A stretch of 64,000 bases of DNA, taken from contig NC_092793.1 in the NCBI RefSeq assembly GCF_918797505.1, forward strand, positions 69,683,660-69,747,659, in the 5' to 3' direction. Below are positions 24,170 through 34,963 of the stretch, piece by piece. The notes under the pieces were generated by a model, which was not told the DNA's origin, searched no databases, and saw only the letters and a program-made list of their open reading frames with translations. This DNA comes from Bemisia tabaci. Lineage: Eukaryota > Arthropoda > Insecta > Hemiptera > Aleyrodidae. The position numbers were made by a program, and so were the translations under genes. Each line of letters starts with the position of its first letter. The first letter of the stretch is position 1.

Positions 24170-26415
24170 TCGACTCCATTCTCTTTCCTTCTGCCCTTAG
24201 GTATTTCTTAATGAGTGGTATTTTAAACTACAACAACCATCGCTTGGAGCTATGGGAAATTATGTTTTCTTAGCCTCTTGTCTAAGTCCGAAAATATATC
24301 GTGATAAATGTGATAAGGGGTTACAGAGGGAGGGGGGGAGCTATACCAATGTATTATTTATTCTACTGATAAAATATGGACCAGTGGAATACAATATGAG
24401 ATGAAAAAAGTTAGAGTCGTTTTTTCCCTTAAAACAAGAGGGAAAGACTTCTCGTAATGGCAACCTTTGGTTCAACTTCTAAGTGAGGAGCTGATGTAAT
24501 TTTATGAACATTCATCAACTAAAAGACCAATGGTATTCATTCAGCTCGATGTTGGAGGAGTTGAGGCAAAACTTTAATATTATTTCTTTTAAAAAAATGA
24601 CGACCGTGATGTGACATAGTTCTACAAATAATCAGACAAAAAACAAAACAACTTCTACTTTGCTTGAAAAGTACTCGTAGAAAAGTGAAGATGTCGGATT
24701 ATTTTATCATATATCACAGTTATAAGAGTTACCATGCTTTTCTACCGCTGCGTTAAAGTCTCCGGAGTGTAGCTCATTTGCGATCCGTTGACGGCTTAAT
24801 CAGAAAAGCCATTTTACTCGAGAGGTTCTCAGTGCACATTTGTTAGACGTTCGTTTACTGGTAGGTTTGAGTTGTTCCTATTTATATGATGATGGGCAAT
24901 AACCCCATGCAAAGGAAGTTGACGATTTGCCAAGTAGAACGGTTCAAAGATACACTTGAACCTCGTACCGATATACCCGATGGCTATTGACCATCTTATG
25001 ACACGGAGGAAGAATGTCTTTAACGCGAACATTGTTCATGGTGATGTTCGGCGCAGTATTGCCAACTTACTTAAGTGTTCACCTAATTTTTATGGACCCC
25101 GAGATGAAGAGGCATTCCCTCTCAAACTGACACCGAGCAAAAATGTTTGTCATCGCCCGATCTGAACCATTATATTCTTTAATTCTGATGTTTATCCCAG
25201 TATAAAAGCGCGTACTTGTAGGCTCGTTAAATTATTTTGATCTTGCTATAGAATCCTGGAAATTCCTATATAAAATGCATATCCAAACATAAGTATGTAA
25301 AGAAGTTTTCGCCTGAATGGAGGCATCTGCATTGAAATGCAATGGTGCGATCGACTACGAGGAATTCCTCGTTCACTAATTTAGTTCCCGTGTCCTAATT
25401 TAGTAGTTTAGAACACGGCAATTGATTAAAAAAATCGAGCTACAAGCCAAAAATAAATTAAACAAGTAATATTTTAAACTACATGAAGATGATTTTTTTC
25501 AATCAATTACCTTGTTTTACGCAGCTCAGCCAGCCAAATTTGGCTTAAAAATGTATTTAGTAGTTTATAGTCCTGAGTCCGCTAATCAGAAAGTAGAGTT
25601 ATTGCTACCAAAGCATAGAGGAGTATTCTACAAACATGTTGAGACTAAACCGGACATATGGACCTTTAGTTATAGTTCAAAAACGTAGTTTTGAAAAAGA
25701 CAGTTTGGATTCTTACATGAAGTGTTCAGAGTACAAAATTGCAAGATTATAATGTAATTTTACGCCCTAAATTTTGCAGGAAATGAACTTAACCATTGGC
25801 AATTAAATCTTTTGGAACTTTTTATGGTGTCTGTCGTTAAAAACCGAAGATCTAATTTTTTCCTCCTACCACCAATATTTTTTTCTTGAAAAATTCACCA
25901 ACCACCCTTGATTAAGGTCCCTTATCCCGTGGACGGCCACTTATCGTCGTATCGCCCATAAAAAAACATAACTCCATTTCAAAATTGCCAAATGTCTCCT
26001 CGCAAAGTGCATAGTATCCAGGAAAATCATGGGCATTTCTAATTGAAAATTTTCCTGATTTTTCCTCAGATATCATACAAAAATCAGAAAATTCTGAATA
26101 AAAATTGCACAGTTACGTTTTTGTAAAATGAATTAATTTTTGACTCGAATTGGCACCCTTTGAATAGAGTTACGATCCTAAGTCATGCAGAGAGGCGAAG
26201 AAATGTAGAGAATTCGCTTTCAAAAAACCCCAACGTGACAACGAGGGACGTACAAAAAGCAGTGTCCGGAGCAAATTTTTTGACAAGTCACGTCCGAGTT
26301 TGATCCGTGGATGATTTGTCCCGAACGACCCGCGATCATAATTTTACACCTGTTGCTGACTTCTCGTCTGTTCTTCATATCATACACACTTTTGCTTTTC
26401 ATTCGGGCTGAGTTA
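24170..26415. other. Non-coding, nothing firm
   Basis: AT-rich. A 70-codon open frame at 24956-25165 has balanced composition, but no recognised domain or splice context. No repeat family identified. Confidence 0.4.
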
Positions 26416-26418
26416 GGA

Positions 26419-26683
26419 ATATATCGACGGTGAAACTACCAAACCACGTATCTCGTTTGCGGTGTTTAAAAATTTACGCTCACATTTTATTTTTTTGAAG
26501 TAGACCAAATCAATATCATTCCTTGAAATTTTCACAGAATTTTCTCCGCACGAAGAGGAAAAATCACAGAAATTTTCAAGACTGGACGTTAAGTAGTTTT
26601 CCATTTAAAAAATAAAGTATGGCGGGAAGTCTGCGACGTCGCAAACCGAGATACGTGGTTTGGTAGTTTCACCGTCGATATAT
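26419..26683. mobile_element. Family F MITE, intact
   Basis: Near-perfect terminal inverted repeats of ~36 bases: ATATATCGACGGTGAAACTA and ACCAAACCACGTATCTCG at the left, mirrored at the right as CGAGATACGTGGTTTGGT and AGTTTCACCGTCGATATAT. 265 bases, non-coding. Confidence 0.85.
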
Positions 26684-26838
26684 TTTGCTGAACTCCTCAC
26701 GGATGATCAAAATATGATTGTGTTATGATCTAGATCTTCGTAAATTTATAATTTTTTACTGAATTGAAAAGCTGTTAAAAACTTTTGAGACCATACTCTT
26801 TTAAGTTTCCTGGACTTGGTAATTTATCCAACGACTTT

Positions 26839-26841
<3 letters not shown>

Positions 26842-26880
<39 letters not shown>
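26842..26880 (+). repeat. 39-base A run
   Basis: An uninterrupted poly(A) between two family F copies. It could be a retrotransposon tail, but no flanking duplication or poly(A) signal was identified. Confidence 0.6.
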
Positions 26881-26882
<2 letters not shown>

Positions 26883-26963
26883 AAGGTTTAAGGTTCCTCT
26901 TATCGCGTAACTTGGAGGTAATTTGAAGACAACAATTCTCTCATATAGGAGTTTGCAAAAAAA

Positions 26964-27284
26964 AATATATATATCGTACGCTCAAAGGCAGCATGGATTA
27001 AAGTCGATGCCAAAACAAATAGGCTTCATGCGTATCTCGGTTTACGGCGTTGTAGTATACTTCATTTTCTGCATGGAAAACTACGGAAAGTCATTTTTGG
27101 AAAATTTCAGTGAATTTCCTTCTCTTTATAAGTAGTATTCTGTGAAAACGTCATGGTATGACGTTGGTCCGGTCTTCTTTTAAAATATAAAATACGTAAA
27201 ATAAATGGAGTAGCGGATAAATAATTTCGAGCCACAACCGAGGTACGCATTTTTGCAGTTTCACCATCGATATATTGTTTCTTA
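26964..27284. mobile_element. Family F element, diverged copy
   Basis: Contains GCGTATCTCGGTTTACGGCG at the left and AGTTTCACCATCGATATATTG at the right, as in intact F elements. The left end is blurred by an ATATATAT run. Confidence 0.6.
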
Positions 27285-27319
27285 AATGAGTATTTAGTAG
27301 TTATCCGCAGTAGTTCCCC

Positions 27320-28665
27320 TTAAATAGTGGTACACGGACTTTATGTCCACAATTTTTACGTCCACAGTTCTTAAGCCCACACTAATGTTAAGTCCATTAC
27401 TTAAACGTCCACTAACTTAAGTCCACAAATGTAAAGTCCACTAAAATCAAATTCAAGCGTCATATTTTAGTTCGTGTGTAAAATTATATTGACAATATCG
27501 AAATAAGAAAATTAAGAGAGAATGAGGTGTTGTTATCGTAACCCATATTTTAAATGAAATGTTAATTTCTTCTTTTGATTCATCTTTTCAAATTGTCTTT
27601 GGTAAATACTTGGCTTCTTATATTTTAAATGAAATGTTAATTTCTTTTTTTGATTCATCTTTTCAAATTGTCTTTGTTAAATACTTGGTTTCATTTCTAT
27701 CCTAGAAATTTCCGATGTAATGTACAATGTAATGTAAATGTACATTCTTTTTTTTTTTTTAAATGAAATTGATTACTTCATTTTAAAAACATTTACATTT
27801 TTAAAACGTGGTAAATATTTGTAAAACCTTTTCCAAGCAATGGCATCGATATGAATCTCAATGAGCCGTAGTTGCGATGAAAGAAACGATACAAAAATTA
27901 ATAAAAGAGGAAAAAAACTAAGAAGCACGCAATTTTTTGTTTTTAACTTATTTGTACATCGACCTCCTTGACTCCACTGACTTCGCGAGTTTAAATATTA
28001 GAGCCTAACACAGAGCGGAGCGGCGTGTTAGCAGCGCAGAACGCGCACTGGCGCCTACAAACCTAACGGGATACTACACGCATTGCGCAACGCGTGAAGT
28101 ATCCCGTTAGGTTTGTAGGCGCCTATGCGCGTGTCACACTGGTTGCCTGTTGTGCCGCAACGCTTTAAGCAACTATTTCGCGTCAGAGGCGTTGCACAGT
28201 ATCCTACAAGATTGAAGGCGCACGGATTAACTAGTTAAAGAGGACTTTCAATTTTGACCGCATCTGTTACTGAATAATGTTTAATTTGGCATTGGAGCGT
28301 TTCCTAGGCTCCCGCTTTGGTTTTCATCTTATCATATCCGTACAGTGTACACATGAACATATGTTTTTATCTGCTCTTAGAGTCTGTTCCTTTTCATGAC
28401 TTGATTCATGAATTAAATGTTTTTAAGAATGAAGGCAGTAGTAGTATGCATTTATTTTTGAGGTGGTTCCTCTCATTTAAATGAGAAGAAAAAAATATGG
28501 ACATAACAAGTCCACAATTTGGACAATTTTGGACATATTCGTGGTTGGACATTAAATCATGTGGACTTAAGAAAGACTGGACTTAACGTTTAGTGGACAT
28601 AAATAGCGGTGGACATTTATTTAATGGACGAAAGGTAGGTGGACATAAAGTCCTGGAAGCTAAAG
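27320..28665. mobile_element. 1.35-kb element with subterminal GTCCAC clusters and 11-bp target duplication
   Basis: Flanked by the direct repeat AGTAGTTCCCC (27309-27319 and 28666-28676). Both ends carry GGACTTTATGTCCAC in inverted orientation (27336 and ending 28653). About 110-160 bases inside each end are packed with repeated GTCCA / TGGAC motifs, pointing inward in opposite orientations. The interior holds a ~75-base tandem duplication (around 27546-27697, AAATGAAATGTTAATTTCTT) and a long hairpin at 28041-28132. No transposase is recognisable. A 9-11-bp duplication fits Mutator-like elements, and subterminal arrays occur in several DNA transposon groups; assignment is inference. Confidence 0.75.
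28041..28132. repeat. Long hairpin, ~40-bp stem with ~12-base loop
   Basis: The arm GGCGCCTACAAACCTAACGG continuing to 28080 is repeated inverted from 28093 to 28123 with one mismatch over 31 bases. The stem extends outward to ACGCGC / GCGCGT with two more mismatches. The arm sequence is of the family R type. Confidence 0.85.
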
Positions 28666-29009
28666 AGTAGTTCCCCGCTCCAAAATATAGTCCATGTGAG
28701 TAAATATAAAAATTATGTGAAATTGATATTTTCTCTACCTTCCTCAATCATGAGGGGTAAGGACTACGGAGATTACGGTCGTGCTGAGGAAGTATTCTGT
28801 ATAAGCCTTCAGACGCTACGGAATTTTGATTGATGGACACAAATCTTCAAGAAAACTCGTGAATATATCTCTATCAATTTGTCAAAAAAAAAAAAAAAAT
28901 TACTCATGGTTTGATCCAAACTTTTTGAATATTTCAAGAAATAATATTCTCGCAACTTTTTGTAAAATACATATTTTATAAGGGAGCATCTGGCGACACT
29001 CGGATGTTT

Positions 29010-29085
29010 GGACGTATTTATGCTACAAAGAACTATGTTGCACACAAACCTTATGCACATAGTTCCTTTTAGCATAAATACGTCC
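29010..29085. mobile_element. Family A MITE, 76-bp class
   Basis: Ends GGACGTATTTATGCT / AGCATAAATACGTCC around AACTATG / CATAGTTCC. Flanks GTTT and ATTT agree at three of four bases, consistent with a mutated 4-bp duplication. Confidence 0.8.
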
Positions 29086-29507
29086 ATTTAATGATCTCAG
29101 AATCCATGACGCACCGGTTAGAGGTCATAAACAAATTCGGACTCGAGTGGTCAGCCCGGTGAGCAAGAGACAGCGCGGCGAAAGAATTGAAATCAACGGA
29201 GGAGCTTTTCAGTTGGGTAACAGATACTGATTGTACAGTCATGTCCTTCTAATTACAGTTTACCCACCAGCCAGTAGAGTGAGTCGTGATCCCCCAATAA
29301 ATAGGAACTCGATCGACGATCGATCGACCCCACCGTCCGGCGCCCAACCGCCCCTGCCCCACCATCACTGCCACCACCTTTCGGCCACCTCTGACATAAC
29401 AAACTTTCTATTGCGTCTTACTCGCTTTTATTTCGTTGGCTTCAGCTCCCGAACTCTTCGCCAAAGGAGGACACTTGGAACTTCATCTCGGATAATTCAC
29501 CATATTG

Positions 29508-29585
29508 TTACCAGGAGGTACGCCCCCTGGCCGCTGCGCGGCCCAATTCTCAGAGGGCGCTTCGCGGACCCTCGTGACAAAAAAC
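29508..29585 (+). repeat. GC-rich twin-hairpin motif (copy 2)
   Basis: CTGGCCGCTGCGCGGCCC and AGGGCGCTTCGCGGACCCT each fold on themselves. Homologous to 22845-22925. It could be the conserved 3' end of a non-autonomous element. Confidence 0.5.
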
Positions 29586-29602
29586 AAACATGATAGGAGT
29601 AA

Positions 29603-29760
29603 TTCCCTAAAATTGTGGTACTACCCAAATTCCTTGGAAAATATGGACACCTCAAATGAATTGTGGTAGTACAGCAACTCAAGTTGGGGTAGTGCCGCAA
29701 AATTTAGGATCGTAACTTAAATTCTTGGGGGTATTACCACAATTAATTTGAATTTTCCAA
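29603..29760 (-). repeat. Family M repeat fragment
   Basis: Contains AAAATTGTGGTACTACCC and TTGTGGTAGTACAGC. It is the inverted counterpart of 410-527. A related second half around 29705-29750 suggests an imperfect palindrome. Confidence 0.5.
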
Positions 29761-29927
29761 GTAAGGCCTTAGCCCCTCCTTCTTTTTTCCGTGGACTTAA
29801 TTCAGTAATCTCTCGTTGAAGTGGTCATAATGAGGAACTATCTGCCATTGATAGACGCAAAACCACGGAAATCAGCCCGATGATCTTTGGAACGAACCGC
29901 GGGAAAAATCGGACACTTACGTTATTT

Positions 29928-30305
29928 GGACGTATTTATGCTAAAAGGAGATATGTGCAAGTGGAAAGATGGGGTGTGCTCGTTAGTTGGGTCATAAGAA
30001 ACAATGTAAAAGTGGATATAGCTCCTTTTGAGAAAATTGAGAAGCGGGATTTTCTATTAAATCAAAAGGAGCTAAACGCCAAAATATGCTAACTCATGAG
30101 CCGCGGGCATGGCAAGAGAGCCTTGTGCACAGGGCTCACGAGTTACAGCGCCCCGACGACCATCTCCCCGTCGTTAGAGTGCGCACTCATTGCCGCTGAC
30201 GTCACTGGCGCACAATTATTCCCCATTCATTCTTATGGCCCGACCACTAACGAGCACACCCCATCTTTCCACTTCCACATATCTTCTTTTCGCATAAATA
30301 CGTCC
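29928..30305. mobile_element. Family A MITE, ~380-bp class, ATTT duplication
   Basis: 378 bases with ~60-bp terminal inverted repeats beginning GGACGTATTTATGC and reaching GGGGTGTGCTCGTTAGT. Exact ATTT flanks (29924-29927, 30306-30309). The internal GCGGGCATGGCAAGAG and GACGTCACTGGCGC are shared with 32792-33173. Confidence 0.9.
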
Positions 30306-30987
30306 ATTTTAGCCAATGCCGACACACGTGGTTCATTTTTTCTGACTGAATAGTCAATTTTGACAACGATCTGAAATTTATACAATACCGTCTTGCGTTC
30401 AGGTTCTTGTCCTTTTTTTGCCCCTCCACGATAGCTCTCGGTTTAATAACATAACCTTTCTCTGTACGCTTGCGGAACTAGTGCGAATGATTGTGTGTAC
30501 ATACGTATTTACGTTTAAAACCGCGGTTTCTTGGGAGTCATGACTGCTTTACCGTGAGAATAATATACGATTGGTGCGCTCCAGAGCTCCTTCCGTGCAC
30601 GACCTACTAAAAGCTTGCCAGATGTATACGCCTTTCCCTCGCCTTTTGTTTGATGTAAATCATTACATGTACCCATAGCCTTGAGGGTCGACGATGTAAT
30701 ATTTCGAATAAACGTACCCCGCATTCAGGTTTACTTCATCCTCCCCCCCCCTCTCCACAAAAAATTGCAAGCATCAAGTCCGCAAGGCGTATAGAAAGAG
30801 CTTTGAATTGTAAAATAATCATCCGGATTTGGCAACTCTTCATTGACCGAATAGTTTTAATGCAGATCTTCGGAATATGTTAGCGGAAACATTATCCGGT
30901 CTCTTGCACAGCTAATGATCCATGAATTTTCAGAACACTGTTTCATATCATATTCATTCATTCATCTTTGAATTTAGCCATGTATCT

Positions 30988-31245
30988 ATTCTGCCGTGCT
31001 AAGGAAAAACGCCGCATGAACCTTCATCAGTTGCCAAATTTCATTTAATCAAATACGAATTTTCAGGAAAAATTGGGAATATTTTCCGTTCAATTTTCAG
31101 AGAGGTTTCTTCGTAATTAAACCTAGATCATCTGAAAATTTCAAGAGGAAATATTCATAACTCTCCTCAATAATGAGCATTTTATTGGAGGAAATTAGGC
31201 AACTCTCGAATGTCCATACGGCGATTTTCCTTAGCACGGCAGTAT
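30988..31245. mobile_element. Family G MITE
   Basis: ATTCTGCCGTGCTAAGG, then AAAAACGCCGCATG, mirrored at the right as CATACGGCGATTTTCC and TTAGCACGGCAGTAT. 258 bases, AT-rich interior. Confidence 0.8.
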
Positions 31246-31555
31246 TCAGCAGGTTCTTCTCACTCATCCTTCGTTAAGATCGTAGTCATTTTCAGAATTA
31301 ACATGACGAGTTTTGCAGGGATCCAAACATGATCTTGACCCAAACACAATGACCTACAATTCTCCCGAAAAATAGTCATTCCTTGCAGCTTATAGCTGTC
31401 GACTTTTGGCCTCCTCCGTGTTAGAAAATTTCATGTTGGCCTACATTTCTGAAGTTTTTACGCCGTGTCGTCAAGACGGTGATCTCTCAACAGCAAACCA
31501 AGTGTCCTCGCCATGATTGGAAAAGAGTGTATCAGTGCAAATAGTTCCAAAGTGT

Positions 31556-31601
31556 ATATGGCAAAGGGGGTACTTCGTAACTACCCCCTTTGCAAACATA
31601 C
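31556..31601. repeat. Short hairpin
   Basis: GCAAAGGGGGTA and TACCCCCTTTGC form a perfect 12-bp stem with a 9-base loop. Isolated; function unknown. Confidence 0.6.
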
Positions 31602-32112
31602 CGAAGTTTGGAAAACTTGTTTGAGTCCCCAAATAAAGTGGCAGCCCAGTCAATGTACTTGCTCCCTATCTTTGCATGGAGAGTTCGTCTTGATGTAGAG
31701 GTGGACTTTCAGAATAGCGTGATATCCCCTCCATTTTGGCCTCAACTTGAGAGCATTTTTTGAGCTTGGGAGTTGATTTCAGAGAAAACCAGTGGCACCA
31801 TCATGTTTATCGCGAACTTTTACATGAGAATCAACAGTCAAATCGTAAATTCCTCACACATGCAACATCTCCATTGTCCTTAAGGAAGTGTTAAATCCCC
31901 GAAAGTAAAAGCTTCCACCTGTCGCCTAGAGGCCAGTGGAGGGTCTCTTGTCTCTGCCGAAGAGCTCCATGACCTAACCTCAAAATTACCAACATATCCT
32001 TATATTCTCCCCATTTACCACCTAGGTACATATGAGGCACCTAGGCAGCACCTATGAGGATACCTATCCTCCCTAGGTACTCTAGGATACTGGCGCGACG
32101 CTTTATCCCATC

Positions 32113-32386
32113 TGCGGGCCGATTATTGAAATTGATAGACAAAGCTATAGACAAAGGAGACAAAAGAGATATGGAGAGATCCTATTGGTGGAAGCGGGTG
32201 GTTGCAATGGACAAAGGAGGTAGGTAATAGACTAACTAACGGCAACCCACGAGAAACCCGACAGTTAGTCTATCATTTTCTCCCTTAGTCTATAAGAACC
32301 ACACATTTCAACCGATAGGATCGCTCCATACCCCCCATGTCTTCTTTGTCTATAGCTTTGTCTATCAATTTCAATAATCAGTCCGC
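32113..32386. mobile_element. Family B MITE
   Basis: TGCGGGCCGATTATTGAAA at the left and TTTCAATAATCAGTCCGC at the right, with the internal AACTAACGGCAACCCAC / GACAGTTAGTCTATC palindrome. Very similar along its length to 47036-47310, so both are relatively young. Confidence 0.88.
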
Positions 32387-32469
32387 TGGTCTCCGGGTAG
32401 ATTGTCGAATCATTATCAAAGGACCTCGATCGACTATACCTTTATACCTTAGCAATGCGATTCGATACA

Positions 32470-32705
32470 TTGATTTTGATCCAACAGTTCTGTGGCCGGT
32501 CTCGTAACCTCGTGTTGTCGCAGCGAGCGTCATCGCGGGTGTCCCGCTCCCTCCGGAGGAGGCACGACGCGCGACAACGACGCGATGTAGCTGGGCATGC
32601 CGCGGCCCGCCCGCGGCCCGGCCGGCGTCGTCGCCGTTCGGATGCGATTGTCGCCGCAGCCGCAGCCAGCACAATCGCAGTCGCCCAAGTTGCCACAACT
32701 AACAA
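32470..32705. other. CpG-rich island
   Basis: High CpG density (for example CGCGACAACGACGCGATG) in an AT-rich setting, directly after a family B element. All frames give Arg/Ala-rich low-complexity peptides. It could be a promoter island or a captured host fragment. Confidence 0.35.
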
Positions 32706-32791
32706 CTAAAATACCTCTTGCTAAGGGAGCAATCGTGCTATCAACCTGGTATCCTGGCAACTTGTTTTAATTGTATAAGAGCGAGACATAT

Positions 32792-33173
32792 GGACGTATT
32801 TCTACCAAACAGACCTATGTGGAGGTGAGGAATATGGGGTGTGCTCGTTAGTTCTCTGGCCGTAAGAGTGAATGAGAATAATAAAGCGCCAGTGACGTCA
32901 GCGGCAATGATAGTGCGCACTCGAGGGAGGGGGAGATCGTCGTCGGGGCGCTTTAACTCGTGAGCCCTGTCCACAACGCTCTCTTGCCATGCCCGCGGCT
33001 CATGAATCCCGCACTCAGTTGGCACATAGGTCTGTTTGATAGAATGTAATATCCCGCTTTTCCAATTCTTCAAAAGGAATCACGCCCACTTTTACATTGC
33101 TTCTTATGCAGCTTCCACGAGCACACCCCATATTTCTCACCTCCACATAGGTCTGTTTGGTAGAAATACGTCC
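32792..33173. mobile_element. Family A MITE, ~380-bp class, ATAT duplication
   Basis: 382 bases, ends GGACGTATTTCTACC / GGTAGAAATACGTCC, exact ATAT flanks (32788-32791, 33174-33177). The interior shares GGGTGTGCTCGTTAGT, GTGACGTCAGCGGCAATGA and GCCATGCCCGCGGC with 29928-30305. Confidence 0.9.
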
Positions 33174-33277
33174 ATATGAGAAAGCCGTAAGTGTACAGAA
33201 AATGTCGTAGTTTCAGACAAAACAACAGTAAGTGACATTATTCCGCCAGAGAGCCAATGAAAACAGTGATTTCAAAT

Positions 33278-33472
33278 GAATCAAGGAGAACGAAAACACA
33301 CCAACTCGAAAAAATGAAAATAATGAAGACATATGCTTGAGGACATGCACTTTAAAGGTCCAAGTTGGAACAAATGCGTTAAGTTCAATGACCTTCCTGA
33401 AAATTGAGTGTCTTTAATGACATTGAGCATTTCCGAGTTACCGAGGTGGTGTGTTTTCGTTCTCACCGATTC
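33278..33472. mobile_element. Family H MITE, AAAT duplication
   Basis: Inverted ends GAATCAAGGAGAACG then AAAACACACCAACTCG, mirrored as GTGTGTTTTCGTTC and TCACCGATTC. Flanked by AAAT (33274-33277, 33473-33476). Homologous to 41022-41276. Confidence 0.85.
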
Positions 33473-33916
33473 AAATAAGGTGCCACCCTCTTCTGCCAGT
33501 TTCTAGCCTGAAATTTGTTTGTTGCGGGTCCAAAACGCAACCACGAAAGCAATGCAGAAGATACCACTTACGGCTGTCTTGCCAACCAGTAGCCTGACAT
33601 GAAAATGAAAAATACCCTTTTTATGAAATTGAAATAAAAGCAGTCTATTTTTAATCATCCAAACGATATCTAAGAGTCTTTCGGACGATTAGTGGCAATT
33701 TGAGAAAGAACGGAGGCTTCTTTCAAAAAATTTTCCGGTCAGGAGCTTTTGAGTCCGTTTTCCCAAGATTTCATTTTTGTACTTACTGCTCTCTTCGCTA
33801 TATCACGGCAGAGTAAGCACACTAGAACTCACGAGGCAGGTTGAAATCAAAAAGCGCTCCCTGTCGGCAGAGCGTGTAAAAGACGGATGATTCTTTGAGT
33901 GTAAAATTTGCCGCTG

Positions 33917-34592
33917 CATTGAAAAAAAAGATTGGTAGAATTCACCATTCATTCACGCTGTACTTCACACAGCGTCTGTTCGGAGTCAATTCTGAGAGAA
34001 AAAAGGTAAACGTTACGATATACTGGTACAGGTAACCGTTCCTCTGGCGGAATCGACTTTAAATTTTCGCTGTATAAAATACAGCGTGAAGGAATGGCAA
34101 ATTCTTCCAATCTTCAAGTCGCTTCTGCCAGAAAAAAGGTAACACGTTACTATATACTGGCACAGGTAACCGTTCATCTGGTAGAATCGACTTGAAGATT
34201 GGTACAATTTACCATTCCTTCACGCTGTATTTCACACAGCGTCAATTCAGAGGCAATTCTGCCAGAAGAAAGGTAAGCGTTACTATGTACTGGTGCAGGT
34301 AGGTAAATTGGATTGCATTTTGCAAAAAGGAACCACTAGCATCGCAATGCTGCTAGGACTGTGCAACTTCTTTTGTCTCGGAGGAAAAACCCGATTATCC
34401 ATTAATAGTTTCTATTTTACTCGCTAAAAACTGTGAATTTAAGACAAAAATTACCATCTAAATTTCATAGTTTTTCACGATTTCCGCAATTTTATTGCAA
34501 AGGATGAAGTTGCACAATCTTAGCATCACTGCAATGCTAGTGGTTCCTTTATACAAAATGCAATCCAACTCTACCAATCTTTTTTTTCAGTG
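33917..34592. mobile_element. CAYTG-ended element with ~134-bp tandem units, interrupted by element J
   Basis: The left end CATTGAAAAAAAAGATTGG is mirrored by CCAATCTTTTTTTTCAGTG at the right. The interior has three units with GGTAA-CGTTAC-ATA-TACTGG (34005, 34138, 34272), period ~134 bases, plus inverted ACAGCGTGAAGGAATGG / CCATTCCTTCACGCTGT pairs. Element J occupies 34310-34566. Confidence 0.65.
34310..34566. mobile_element. Element J MITE nested in the CAYTG element
   Basis: ~60-bp inverted repeats: GGATTGCATTTTGCAAAAAG with GGAACCACTAGCAT at the left, mirrored as ATGCTAGTGGTTCC and GCAATCC at the right. Flanks AATT and AACT agree at three of four. The terminus resembles family D (GGACTGCGTTTTG). 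Confidence 0.75.
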
Positions 34593-34739
34593 TGAGACGC
34601 TACTAGATCCGTTTTCGGAAAACAACAATTTTTGCATCTACTTCTCTCTTCGGTTGCATGGGAGAGTTAGACGGAAAATCTGGGTGTTTGGAGTAAAATG
34701 TGGCGTTGCCGGAGGGATCTCTACGTCTGTGTGTCTTCT

Positions 34740-34930
34740 CGAGTAGCTGGCTGCCTACTTTTCTTCTCCAGTGAGCCGCGGCGCCCGGGCCCATGTCCGT
34801 GGGTCAGTCGCCCTCTCTGCTGTCGATGTCGCCGCGTAATAGCAATGCTGTCATCACTTCGTTCCGATAGCTCCCACCTCAGCTCCCGATCCTCTCCAAG
34901 TCCTCCAGCCGCGCTGCCAAGTGGAAAAAA
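34740..34930. other. GC-rich island
   Basis: Includes GCCGCGGCGCCCGGGCCC and many TCGC/CTCC stretches. It follows an open stretch with no recognised protein. It may be a promoter-type island. Confidence 0.3.
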
Positions 34931-34963
34931 TATACGAAAATATGTATTAAATGACTCACAATC

